8,171 nucleotides of DNA from a candidate division Hyd24-12 bacterium UBA5074 (GTDB lineage: Bacteria > Fermentibacterota > Fermentibacteria > Fermentibacterales > Fermentibacteraceae), in NCBI GenBank assembly GCA_002414865.1, contig DIAQ01000109.1, positions 1 to 8,171 on the forward strand. Reading direction: 5' to 3'. Position numbers and translations under genes: made by a program. Shown piece by piece: positions 1 through 6,163 of the stretch (positions are counted from its first letter, which is position 1; each line of letters begins with the position of its first letter). Under the pieces are notes generated by a model that searched no databases, was not told the DNA's origin, and saw nothing but the letters and a program-made list of their open reading frames with translations.

Positions 1-343
1 TCCTCGCATTTCCCGTCTCCCACATGAGCGCCTTCAGGAGCTTCCTGACATTATCCTCATAACTGCATGCCGGTCCTGCATATCTCGATGTGTAGACCCC
101 GGGGCCTCCACCCAGCCCCTCCACGAAGAGGCCCGTGTCGTCGCCCAGCGCAGGAAGGCCCGTGTCGAGACAGGCCTTCCTGGCCTTGAGGATGGCGTTC
201 TCCTCTATGGTGATCCCCGTCTCCTCGCAGTGCCAGCCCACGGGTACGCACCTCAGATGCAGATCTGCAAGACCCGAAGCGGCGAGGATGGCTGCTATCT
301 CTGCGGCCTTGTCCGGGTTGGAGGAGGCCAGGACCGTCTCCAC
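1..343 (-). CDS. rdgB: RdgB/HAM1-family XTP/dITP pyrophosphatase, N-terminal part
   Basis: The enzyme hydrolyses non-canonical purine NTPs (dITP, XTP) to the monophosphate plus pyrophosphate, keeping deaminated bases out of DNA and RNA. About 114 residues are present; the C-terminal part lies beyond the left edge. Visible family signatures are the N-terminal phosphate-binding segment LASSNPDKAAEI (residues 5-16), EENAILKARKA (47-57), and the catalytic block ALGDDTGLFVEGLGG (65-79) followed by PGVYTSRYAGP (81-91). The usual ADDSGL appears here as GDDTGL. I chose the GTG at 343-341 because AGGGGA lies six bases upstream. The start falls two bases after the rph stop, so it is probably translated from the same mRNA. 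The rph-rdgB pairing is common in bacteria and supports the call. Confidence 0.93.
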   Translation of the reverse strand, partial: METVLASSNPDKAAEIAAILAASGLADLHLRCVPVGWHCEETGITIEENAILKARKACLDTGLPALGDDTGLFVEGLGGGPGVYTSRYAGPACSYEDNVRKLLKALMWETGNAR

Positions 344-345
344 GC

Positions 346-1062
346 CTATTCCCCTGCCGCCAGCTTCTGAACGGGGACTATCTCCTTCAGGATTATCGAG
401 AGCCCGAGCCTGGACATCGTCTCCAGGGGCTCGAGGGGGAAGGACCCCTGCTCGGCGGAAGCCTGCAGCTCCACCAGCGTTCCGGCGGATGTGCAGACCA
501 GGTTCATGTCCATCTCCGCCCTGGAGTCCTCCTCGTAGCAGAGGTCGATCAGAGGGGTCCCCTGCACGATGCCCATGCTCAGAGCGGCGACGAAGCCCTT
601 CCAGGGATCCGTCTGCAGATCGCCCGCGGAGAGGAGGCGCAGTATGGCAAGCCTCAGAGCCACGGCGCCTCCGGTGATGGAGGCCACGCGTGTGCCCCCG
701 TCGGCGACCAGGACGTCGCAGTCTATCGTGAAGGTCCTCTCTCCCAGCTGGTCAGCCCTGACGCACTGGCGCAGGCTCCTGCCGACAAGCCTCTGTATCT
801 CCTGGCTGCGTCCCTTGACCTGCCCGCCCCTGTCCCTCCGTATGCGCTTGTTGCCACTCCCGGGAACCATGTCGTACTCCGCGGTGACCCATCCGGTGCC
901 GCGTGACGGGAGGAAGGGAGGAACCCTGTTCTCGATCGAGGCGGAGCACAGGACTCGCGTCTCGCCCCACTGGATGAGGACGCTGCCCTCCGGGGAGGGT
1001 TGCCAGCCGGTATCTATGCGGATCTCTCTCATCTCGTCGTTCTGCCGGCCGTCGGATCTCAT
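346..1062 (-). CDS. rph: Ribonuclease PH
   Basis: Phosphorolytic 3'-to-5' exoribonuclease that trims tRNA 3' ends; members of the family form hexameric rings. The 238-residue product has the usual length. It opens with MRSDGRQNDEMR, the near-invariant family start. It then shows VPPFL and GWVTAEYDMVP (48-67), GRSQEIQRLVGRSLR (84-98, substrate-RNA arginine region), DCDVLVADGGTRVASITGG (114-132, with the phosphate-binding GTR), DLCYEEDSRAEMDMNLV (173-189) and VELQASAEQ (197-205), where the family usually has VQGTAE. The ATG at 1062 overlaps the murI stop as ATGA and is preceded by GGAAGGGGA about nine bases upstream. The encoded CCA of the window's tRNA-Leu is consistent with RNase PH trimming downstream of CCA, though that link is general family knowledge. 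Confidence 0.97.
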   Translation of the reverse strand: MRSDGRQNDEMREIRIDTGWQPSPEGSVLIQWGETRVLCSASIENRVPPFLPSRGTGWVTAEYDMVPGSGNKRIRRDRGGQVKGRSQEIQRLVGRSLRQCVRADQLGERTFTIDCDVLVADGGTRVASITGGAVALRLAILRLLSAGDLQTDPWKGFVAALSMGIVQGTPLIDLCYEEDSRAEMDMNLVCTSAGTLVELQASAEQGSFPLEPLETMSRLGLSIILKEIVPVQKLAAGE

Positions 1063-1895
1063 GTGGCGATTCCCCTTCCGGCGGCCTGGACCGGGAAGTC
1101 GGCCGCGTCGACCTGTGTCACGAGAGGTATGGACCTGCCCAGGAACCTCTGGGCTATCTCCTGGAACCTCATCGGTATGTCGCTGACGTAGAAGCTGCAC
1201 TGCCCATGCTCGGCCTCGCTCAGCATGCCGTCCTCCGCCAGTATCGCCTTCACGGCCGCCGCTGTCTCCTCGGCCGAGTCGACAAGTCTCACACCGGGAC
1301 CCAGGACCCTGGCGATCACGGGCTTCAGCAGCGGGTAGTGCGTGCATCCCAGGACGAGAGTATCTATCCCTGCACTGGACAGAGGAGTCAGGTACTCCGA
1401 TACGATGGTCTCCGTGACAGGATGGTCCGTCCAGCCCTCCTCGACGAGAGGGACCAGCAGAGGGCAAGGGACAGCGGCGACGGAGCGGACCTCGGTGCGG
1501 GACCTCAGCGCCGCCTGGTACGCCCCGCTCCTTATGGTGCCCTCCGTGCCCATCACTCCGACATCTCCGCTGACGGTCGCCCCGGCCGCAGCCGCAGCTC
1601 CCGGCTCGATGACGCCCACGACCTGTACCGGACTGAACTCCCTGAGGGCCGGCATGCTCACCGAGGAGGCCGTGTTGCATGCCGCCACGAGCAGCTTGAC
1701 TCCTCTCGAGAGCAGGAAGGATGCGTCCTCGAGGGCGAACCTGATGACGGTCTCGGGAGACTTCGAGCCGTAGGGCAGGCGCGCGGTGTCGCCGAAGTAG
1801 ACGACGGATTCCCCCGGAAGCTGCCTCAGCAGCTCTCTCACGACGGTGAGTCCGCCTATCCCCGAATCGAAGACGCCTATGGGATTGTCGTTCAT
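1059..1895 (-). CDS. murI: Glutamate racemase
   Basis: Cofactor-independent enzyme interconverting L- and D-glutamate, supplying D-Glu for peptidoglycan precursors in the cytoplasm. The 278-residue product carries both catalytic cysteines in their classical contexts: C73 in AACNTAS and C184 in LGCTHYPLL. It also has the N-terminal VFDSGIGGLTVV (8-19) and the substrate-binding GDTARLPYG (35-43). Length is close to typical MurI. The ATG at 1895-1893 shares its A with the stop of the upstream GerMN-like gene (TGATG). No Shine-Dalgarno is visible in the 12 bases before it, so translation probably depends on reinitiation from the upstream gene. The 3' end overlaps rph by four bases. Aspartate racemase is a related alternative, but the residues fit MurI well. 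Confidence 0.95.
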   Translation of the reverse strand: MNDNPIGVFDSGIGGLTVVRELLRQLPGESVVYFGDTARLPYGSKSPETVIRFALEDASFLLSRGVKLLVAACNTASSVSMPALREFSPVQVVGVIEPGAAAAAGATVSGDVGVMGTEGTIRSGAYQAALRSRTEVRSVAAVPCPLLVPLVEEGWTDHPVTETIVSEYLTPLSSAGIDTLVLGCTHYPLLKPVIARVLGPGVRLVDSAEETAAAVKAILAEDGMLSEAEHGQCSFYVSDIPMRFQEIAQRFLGRSIPLVTQVDAADFPVQAAGRGIAT

Positions 1896-2512
1896 CAGTC
1901 GGGAATGCCGCCGGCCACACCTCTCAGGGGCACTCCTGCGGGATCTCCGGCAGGATTGCCCCCGATCAGGACGAACATCCTGGTGAAGCAGACGAATCGC
2001 CCTTCCAGGGTGCGCCTCAGACCCTCTGTGTCGAGGTGCTCGGGGAGGTCGACATAGATCGTGTCGGCTCTGTTGAAGACGAAGACTCGAAGGAGGTCGT
2101 CCTCGTCCATCCCGCAGGCGGCCGCCCAGGCCTTCGTGACGAGCAGGGCCTCGTAGGGTATCCGGGCTCCGTCGGGAGCCTGCGGCAGGTCGATGATGCG
2201 GGCCCCGGACGAAGCGCTCGTGAACAGGGAGCAGGGCGTGGTCTCCCAGGTCGCTTCGGGGCTCTCGGCGCGCTCCTGCTCCCCGGCCCTCGGCGCCATC
2301 TCTGGAACGGTCAGGGAATCGGCCTGTCCGCTGGAGACGGCGGTCTCCTCGGTAGAGGAGGTGGGATCTCGAAGCCCGAGCCTGCGGTTCGCTATCCTCA
2401 TGGCCAGGAAGAACGAGATCGCCAGGACGAGGACGATCGCTATCTCGATCAGGATGCTCCTGACAAGTGGGGGGGCGCTCGACGTATCGCGTCTGTCCGG
2501 TCCTGAAGTCAC
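1895..2512 (-). CDS. Membrane-anchored GerMN-like protein
   Basis: Product of 205 residues: a short basic N-terminus, one hydrophobic segment (about residues 19-39), a Ser/Thr/Glu-rich low-complexity linker (about 50-92), and a small C-terminal domain (about 104-205). In that domain DTIYVDLPEHL (150-160) and the ending VLIGG...GVPLRGVAGGIPD resemble the GerMN (sporulation/germination) fold. Known genomes, for example Geobacter, place an amidase, a GerM-domain gene, rph and rdgB in this order, and that context is the main support. It would be anchored in the inner membrane with the domain outside the cytoplasm. The GTG at 2512-2510 overlaps the amidase stop (GTGA) and has AGGGAG seven bases upstream. 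The family call is moderate: the sequence match is short and no catalytic residue is expected. A role beside the amidase in wall remodelling is inference. Confidence 0.62.
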   Translation of the reverse strand: MTSGPDRRDTSSAPPLVRSILIEIAIVLVLAISFFLAMRIANRRLGLRDPTSSTEETAVSSGQADSLTVPEMAPRAGEQERAESPEATWETTPCSLFTSASSGARIIDLPQAPDGARIPYEALLVTKAWAAACGMDEDDLLRVFVFNRADTIYVDLPEHLDTEGLRRTLEGRFVCFTRMFVLIGGNPAGDPAGVPLRGVAGGIPD

Positions 2513-3690
2513 CAGTACACTCCCTGTCCTGTTGCGAACCCGCGTATCGACGAAACAATAGCCCGGGCGATCCTGAAGCGGAAGTCCAGGGATCCCAGGA
2601 GCTGCTCCTCTCCAGGATTGGAGATGAATGCTGACTCGACGAGGATGGAAGGCATCCAGGCTCCTCTGAGGACATAGAATCCCGCCTGCTTGACCCCTCT
2701 GTCGCTGAGCGCGGGCAGCTCGGCCGAGATGTTGCTCTGGATCAGGCCGGCGAGGGAGCTGCTGTTCTCGAGGTAGATGTTCTGCGCCATGTCGGCGAGC
2801 AGGAACTGCAGAGGATCGCCCGCCGGGGAGGACTCCTCCGGCAGGTCGTATGCGGCGGAGCCGTTCTCGAGGGCTGCGACGGCCCTGGCGTCGTCCGAGC
2901 GGGCGAGGGACAGGAAATAGGTCTCGAAACCCTCCGCCTCCCTTCGCGTGCTGGCATTGCAGTGGATGCTCACGAACAGGTCCGCCCTGCTGGCGTTCGC
3001 CAGTCTCGTCCTGGAGCCGAGCGAAGCGTAGGAATCGCTGTCGCGGGTGAGGATGACCCTGACGGACGGCATCTCCAGCGCCATCAGATCGCGCACCAGG
3101 AGCGCTATCTGCAGGGTCCTGTCCTTCTCGTATGTGCCCGACGGACCCACCGCACCGGGATCCCTGCCGCCATGGCCCGGATCGAGCACCACGCAGTCGA
3201 ACTCCCTCAGCCAGGGGGACATCTCGCCGCTCTGGAGGGCTGCGGCCGCCACCGAGTCGGCCTGGGAGAGGGATGCCGTCACCATCTCGACCGGCGGACC
3301 CTCCCATGAGAGGGCGGGGAGATAGAACACGCTGTCGGAGCGCATGAAGATCCTCAGACTCGTGCTGTCGGGGCTCAGAGCCCAGTCGACCGAGGCTATC
3401 CGGGGGTCGAGGAACAGCGACAGCAGGCACGAGTCGGGCGAGATGCGCATGGAGTCGAGCCAGACAGGCAGTGGGGCTGCCGCTACTGCCAGCGGGAGCC
3501 CGCAACTGATGCCCAGCTCGAATCCGCTCATGGAAACCGAAGGCTCGATAGGGGCGAGAGATCTCACATCGAGGAGGAGACCGTCGAGGCGCGGGACGAT
3601 GTCCACCCTGCACGGGGCGGCGAAGCCGCTCCCTGCGATCAGGAGCAGCAGGAGAAGACTAGCCGCGGCGGCGCGCCTTGAGAACGGCAT
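2509..3690 (-). CDS. Secreted N-acetylmuramoyl-L-alanine amidase (Amidase_3)
   Basis: Zinc amidase that cleaves the amide bond between N-acetylmuramic acid and the peptide stem, used in septum splitting and wall turnover. The 393-residue product starts with a signal peptide (basic SRR, then a leucine run 12-17, likely cleavage near FAA at 23-25). A beta-rich N-terminal region (about 27-160) could be an AMIN-like localisation domain. The catalytic domain (about 165-385) shows VVLDPGHGGRDPGA with zinc ligand H173, YEKD with E188, DLFVSIHCNAS with H243, and PSILVESAFISNPGEEQLL with catalytic E352, all as in AmiC/CwlV-type enzymes. A cysteine at 27 follows FAAP, which is not a good lipobox. The ATG start lies inside the smpB reading frame, a 32-base overlap; GGAGGAGGG lies 11 bases upstream. 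No later in-frame start would keep the signal peptide. Confidence 0.94.
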   Translation of the reverse strand: MPFSRRAAAASLLLLLLIAGSGFAAPCRVDIVPRLDGLLLDVRSLAPIEPSVSMSGFELGISCGLPLAVAAAPLPVWLDSMRISPDSCLLSLFLDPRIASVDWALSPDSTSLRIFMRSDSVFYLPALSWEGPPVEMVTASLSQADSVAAAALQSGEMSPWLREFDCVVLDPGHGGRDPGAVGPSGTYEKDRTLQIALLVRDLMALEMPSVRVILTRDSDSYASLGSRTRLANASRADLFVSIHCNASTRREAEGFETYFLSLARSDDARAVAALENGSAAYDLPEESSPAGDPLQFLLADMAQNIYLENSSSLAGLIQSNISAELPALSDRGVKQAGFYVLRGAWMPSILVESAFISNPGEEQLLGSLDFRFRIARAIVSSIRGFATGQGVYW

Positions 3691-4114
3691 CGATGCGCCG
3701 GCCCTCCTCCCTCCTGGCTATCTCCTGCCGCTTGTCGTACGAGCGGCGTCCCCTGCAAAGACCTAGCGTGATCTTGGCGATCCCGTTCGAGTAGTGGACG
3801 TCCAGGGGGATGAGCGTGAGCCCCTTCTCCTCGATCTTGCGCCTGAGGCGAAGCAGCTCGCGGCCGTGGGCCAGCAGCTTCCTCTTCCTGTGAGGGTCCT
3901 GATTGTCCCTGGCCTGGGGATACTCGGCTATGGACATGCCTATCACCCAGAGCTCCCCTGAGTCGTCGAAGGCGGCGTAGGATCCCGACAGGCCTGCCTT
4001 GCCGTTCCTTATGGACTTGATCTCCGAGCCCGCGAGGACGATGCCGGTCTCCAGCGTCTCCAGGACGTCGTAATCGTGGAAGGCCTTCTTGTTCCTCGCA
4101 GCCAGATCGCTCAT
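3659..4114 (-). CDS. smpB: SsrA-binding protein SmpB
   Basis: RNA-binding partner of tmRNA (SsrA) in trans-translation, rescuing stalled ribosomes. The product is 151 residues from the ATG at 4114-4112. An in-frame GTG nine bases earlier (4123) is less likely because GGAAAG is well spaced (nine bases) for the ATG but touches the GTG. Family signatures are NKKAFHDYDVLETLETG (8-24), GIVLAGSEIKSIR (24-36), HRKRKLLAH (75-83), and the basic C-terminal tail with YDKRQEIARRE, which mimics the mRNA in the decoding centre. Its 3' end overlaps the amidase start by 32 bases in another frame. No minus-strand promoter stands out in the 68-base gap to the tRNA, so it may be read through from the decarboxylase/epimerase genes or from a promoter hidden under the tRNA. 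ssrA itself is not in this window. Confidence 0.96.
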   Translation of the reverse strand: MSDLAARNKKAFHDYDVLETLETGIVLAGSEIKSIRNGKAGLSGSYAAFDDSGELWVIGMSIAEYPQARDNQDPHRKRKLLAHGRELLRLRRKIEEKGLTLIPLDVHYSNGIAKITLGLCRGRRSYDKRQEIARREEGRRIDAVLKARRRG

Positions 4115-4128
4115 GGCGGACACTTTCC

Positions 4129-4146
4129 GGCGTCTCGATTGACGCC
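4129..4146 (-). promoter_or_regulatory. Hairpin just upstream of the smpB ribosome-binding site
   Basis: A six-base inverted repeat (GGCGTC at 4129-4134, GACGCC at 4141-4146) with a six-base loop lies directly before the GGAAAG that serves smpB. In the minus-strand mRNA it would fold right against the Shine-Dalgarno. The same DNA contains the candidate -35 box of the tRNA promoter on the other strand. A regulatory role is inference; with no T-run on either side it does not look like a terminator. Confidence 0.35.
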
Positions 4147-4167
4147 CGCGCCCTCTTGGCCTAAGTT
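4139..4167 (+). promoter_or_regulatory. Candidate sigma-70 promoter of tRNA-Leu
   Basis: TTGACG at 4139-4144 is a five-of-six match to the -35 consensus. After a 17-base spacer comes TAAGTT at 4162-4167, only a three-of-six match to the -10 consensus. Transcription would start near 4174, leaving a leader of about nine bases before the mature tRNA 5' end. The strong -35, the ideal spacing and the position support it; the -10 is weak. Confidence 0.45.
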
Positions 4168-4182
4168 TGGGGCCTGCCCGGT

Positions 4183-4269
4183 GCCGAAGTGGCGGAATTG
4201 GCAGACGCGCTAGGTTCAGGACCTAGTAAGGGCAACCTTGTGGGGGTTCAAGTCCCCCCTTCGGCACCA
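4183..4269 (+). tRNA. tRNA-Leu (anticodon CAG), CCA encoded
   Basis: A class II tRNA of 87 bases. The acceptor stem is GCCGAAG (4183-4189) paired with CTTCGGC (4259-4265), followed by A73 and an encoded CCA (4267-4269). The anticodon stem CTAGG/CCTAG (4210-4214, 4222-4226) holds the seven-base loop TTCAGGA, with anticodon CAG at 4217-4219 reading the leucine codon CUG. A long variable arm (AGG, GCAA loop, CCT) and a T arm of GGGGG-TTCAAGT-CCCCC follow. A73 and the long arm are leucine identity features. The 3' 22 bases are shared, on the opposite strand, with the end of the decarboxylase beta gene. No intrinsic terminator follows. Confidence 0.97.
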
Positions 4270-5495
4270 CTCCCCCTTCCGGGACGGCCCATCAGGGTCT
4301 TCAACACATGAACGGTCAGGCCGATGAGGGCCAGACCGAGCATCACCCTTCCCATGCCTTCGGCGAGGATCGACACCCCTGCCCCGACGCCCGTTGTGTT
4401 GCCGGAGCGCATGCAGAGATCGAGCAGTATGCCCCCGGCGAGGACCGAGCCGATCTGCCCGGACACATTGGCGCTTGCCGCGTGCATGAGGAGGAAGTTG
4501 TTGCGGTCCTCCTCCCGCCCGATCTGCTGCACCAGCCTCGCCGACATGGGGAACGAGGAGAGACCCGCGGCTCCGATCAGGGGGTTGACCCTGAGGCCGA
4601 TGGCGTGGAGCAGCTTGCCGAGGAGTACACCCAGCGCGGTGGACATGGCGAAGGCCAGGAGGCCGAGTCCGAAGATCGCCATCGTGTCGGACCTCAGGAA
4701 GACCTCGGCCCGCATCGTGGAGCCGACGGCTATCCCGAGGAAGAGCGTGACCAGGCCCGACAGCACGTTCTTCGCGGACGCGGCCAGCGAATCGGTGGCT
4801 CCCGAGGTGGCGAGGATGTTGCCGAACATCAGCATGCCGATGAGCGGGATGCTCATGGGGCTGAGGAAACCCGCGAAGATCGTGATGATCCACGGGAACA
4901 GCCTGAGGAGGGTCTGGGGGACCTCCTCCTCCGAATGCGGCATCGTGACAGCCCTCTCCTTCCTCGTCGTCAGCAGGCGCATGATGGGCGGCTGGATCAG
5001 CGGGACCAGGGCCATGTAGGAATACGCCGCGAGCGTGACCGGTCCGAGTATCCGGGGGGCGAGCAGCGCGGTCACGAAGATGGAGGTCGGCCCGTCCGCG
5101 GTTCCGATGACACCTATCGAGGCAGCCTCGAAGAGGTCGAATCCCATCAGAAGGGCGACCAGGAGGCTGCCGAAGATCCCGATCTGCCCTATAGCCCCGA
5201 AGATCACGAGCCAGGGGCGCTCGAGCAGCGGTCTGAAGTCCATCATCGCGCCTATGGCCACGAAGATGAGGAGAGGGAAGAGCTCGGTTTCGATCCCGAC
5301 GGAGTAGAGGACGCCGAGGATTGAGCCCGGCTCGCGCATGGGAGACATGGGCATGTTTATGAGCACGATGCCCAGACCTATCGGGAGCAGAAGGAGCGGC
5401 TCGTATTTCTTCCGGACCGCGAAGAAGCAGAGGAGCAGGCCGAAGAGCATCATCAGCGCTTCGGCCGGGCTCGGCAGGACCATCAGGTTGCTCAT
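4248..5495 (-). CDS. Na+-translocating decarboxylase, beta subunit (OadB/GcdB/MmdB family)
   Basis: Integral membrane subunit that decarboxylates carboxybiotin on its partner and couples this to Na+ export. The 415-residue product is hydrophobic throughout, with many membrane segments. It carries the family hallmarks: FPLLIFVAIGAMMDFRPLL (73-91), IGVIGTADGPTSIFVTALL (127-145) with the conserved intramembrane Asp at 134, AAYSYMALVPLIQPPIM (156-172), NPLIGAAGLSSFPMSAR (304-320) and FLLMHAASANVSGQIGS (334-350). Unusually it continues about 50 residues past the usual end, with another hydrophobic stretch (about 383-402). The last residues and the TGA stop are encoded by the antisense of the tRNA-Leu T arm and acceptor stem. 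The ATG at 5495 overlaps the epimerase stop (ATGA), with GGAG five bases upstream. No carboxyltransferase, biotin-carrier or gamma subunit gene is in the window, so the substrate (oxaloacetate, glutaconyl-CoA or methylmalonyl-CoA) cannot be told. Confidence 0.93.
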   Translation of the reverse strand: MSNLMVLPSPAEALMMLFGLLLCFFAVRKKYEPLLLLPIGLGIVLINMPMSPMREPGSILGVLYSVGIETELFPLLIFVAIGAMMDFRPLLERPWLVIFGAIGQIGIFGSLLVALLMGFDLFEAASIGVIGTADGPTSIFVTALLAPRILGPVTLAAYSYMALVPLIQPPIMRLLTTRKERAVTMPHSEEEVPQTLLRLFPWIITIFAGFLSPMSIPLIGMLMFGNILATSGATDSLAASAKNVLSGLVTLFLGIAVGSTMRAEVFLRSDTMAIFGLGLLAFAMSTALGVLLGKLLHAIGLRVNPLIGAAGLSSFPMSARLVQQIGREEDRNNFLLMHAASANVSGQIGSVLAGGILLDLCMRSGNTTGVGAGVSILAEGMGRVMLGLALIGLTVHVLKTLMGRPGRGSGAEGGT

Positions 5496-6064
5496 GAGGA
5501 CTCCAATTCCCCGGATTCGAGGGCTGCCAGCCGCTTCCTGGCCGAGTCCAGCGGTGGGTTTGCCCTGTCGCGGGCCGAGAGGATCGGATCGGAGACGCCC
5601 CAGTCGATGCCCAGGGACATGTCGTCCCACGCAACGCCGTGCTCGTCGGACCCGTCGTAGTACCCATTGACCACGTAGACGAGAACGCTGTCCTCGAGGG
5701 CGAGGAACCCGTGCGCCACGCCGGGCGGGATCAGGAGCGCCTCTCCCTTTCCCGCGGTCAGGTCGATGGAGAGTCCCCTGGCTGGAGCCGCTCCCGTCCT
5801 CAGATCGGCTACCCCGGCCCTGATGCGTCCGGAGCAGAGGAACCAGAGGTCTCTCTGGCGCAGGTGAAAGTGCAGCCCGCGCAGGGTGCCGGCCCTGGAG
5901 AAGGAGCAGTTGACCTGCACAACGCCTCCGAAGAGCTCTTCCATCCACTCCAGCCTGAACACTTCGGTGAAGCGCCCCCTGGCGTCCTCCCCTCCGGGAA
6001 GAGCCGCCCTCATAACTCCGGGGATCGCGCAGGCGCTCTCGAAGACAGGATGCGGTGCTGGCAA
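5492..6064 (-). CDS. RmlC/RfbC-like dTDP-sugar 3,5-epimerase family protein
   Basis: Cupin-fold epimerase related to dTDP-4-dehydrorhamnose 3,5-epimerase of deoxysugar (surface polysaccharide) synthesis. The 190-residue product matches family length. Signatures are AIPGVM (13-18), DARGRFTEVF (27-36), VQVNCSFSRAGTLRGLH (49-65) with active-site H65, VADLR (85-89) with the conserved Asp, LIPPGVAHGFLAL (111-123), and YVVNGYYDGSDEHGVAWDD (130-148). The loop after H65 reads HFHLRQRDLW. It is about three residues shorter than in classical RmlC and lacks the usual Gln and Lys, so this may be a subfamily with another sugar or specificity. I chose the TTG at 6064-6062: GGAGG lies five bases upstream and the product keeps the IPGV segment. 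The ATG at 6013 would remove that segment and has poor spacing. No rmlA, B or D neighbour is seen, and the gene is coupled to the decarboxylase subunit. Confidence 0.82.
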   Translation of the reverse strand: MPAPHPVFESACAIPGVMRAALPGGEDARGRFTEVFRLEWMEELFGGVVQVNCSFSRAGTLRGLHFHLRQRDLWFLCSGRIRAGVADLRTGAAPARGLSIDLTAGKGEALLIPPGVAHGFLALEDSVLVYVVNGYYDGSDEHGVAWDDMSLGIDWGVSDPILSARDRANPPLDSARKRLAALESGELESS

Positions 6065-6098
6065 GCTGGCCTCCAGGCTGGCTCCTCCATCAGGATGC

Positions 6099-6147
6099 CG
6101 GTTAGATTGACTCCCGAAGAATACAATAGCGCAGATTCCACCCGCAA
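6099..6147. promoter_or_regulatory. Divergent promoter region between the epimerase gene and nth
   Basis: This 99-base gap (6065-6163) must serve both divergent genes. On the plus strand TACAAT (6122-6127) is a five-of-six -10 box placed about 37 bases before the nth ATG, but no good -35 stands 16-18 bases upstream; TTGACT at 6107-6112 is too close (nine bases). On the minus strand TTGCGG (6142-6147) and TATTCT (6118-6123), 18 bases apart, form a weak candidate for the epimerase gene. The two -10 elements overlap, so the promoters would compete. Local A+T richness is the only other support. Confidence 0.33.
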
Positions 6148-6163
6148 ATCCGGAGGCGTTCGC

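Noticed and set aside
135..1186. Overlapping plus-strand frames opposite rdgB and rph
   Set aside because: They are shadows of genes with clear family motifs on the other strand, rich in Arg/Ser/Pro and without motifs of their own.
1063..1920. Possible long N-terminal extension of RNase PH
   Set aside because: The frame stays open upstream, but those residues are out-of-frame reading of murI. The MRSDGR family start with a good Shine-Dalgarno fixes the beginning at 1062.
1206..2057. A 283-codon open frame on the plus strand
   Set aside because: It lies fully opposite murI and the end of the GerMN-like gene, has no family motif and an improbable composition.
4115..4123. GTG at 4123 as the smpB start
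   Set aside because: The GGAAA sequence directly touches this GTG, whereas it is nine bases from the ATG at 4114.
4183..4300. Integrated element attachment site at the tRNA-Leu 3' end
   Set aside because: No integrase, phage gene or second copy of the tRNA 3' sequence occurs in the window, and flanking genes are ordinary housekeeping genes.
4308..5324. A 338-codon open frame on the plus strand
   Set aside because: It is antisense to the decarboxylase beta gene, its product is rich in Glu/Arg/Gly/His low-complexity with no recognisable domain, and it has no ribosome-binding site. Such frames are expected opposite GC-rich coding DNA.
5639..6163. Possible N-terminal extension of endonuclease III
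   Set aside because: The upstream part is antisense to the epimerase gene, and the ATG at 6164 has well-spaced GGAGG and gives normal family length.
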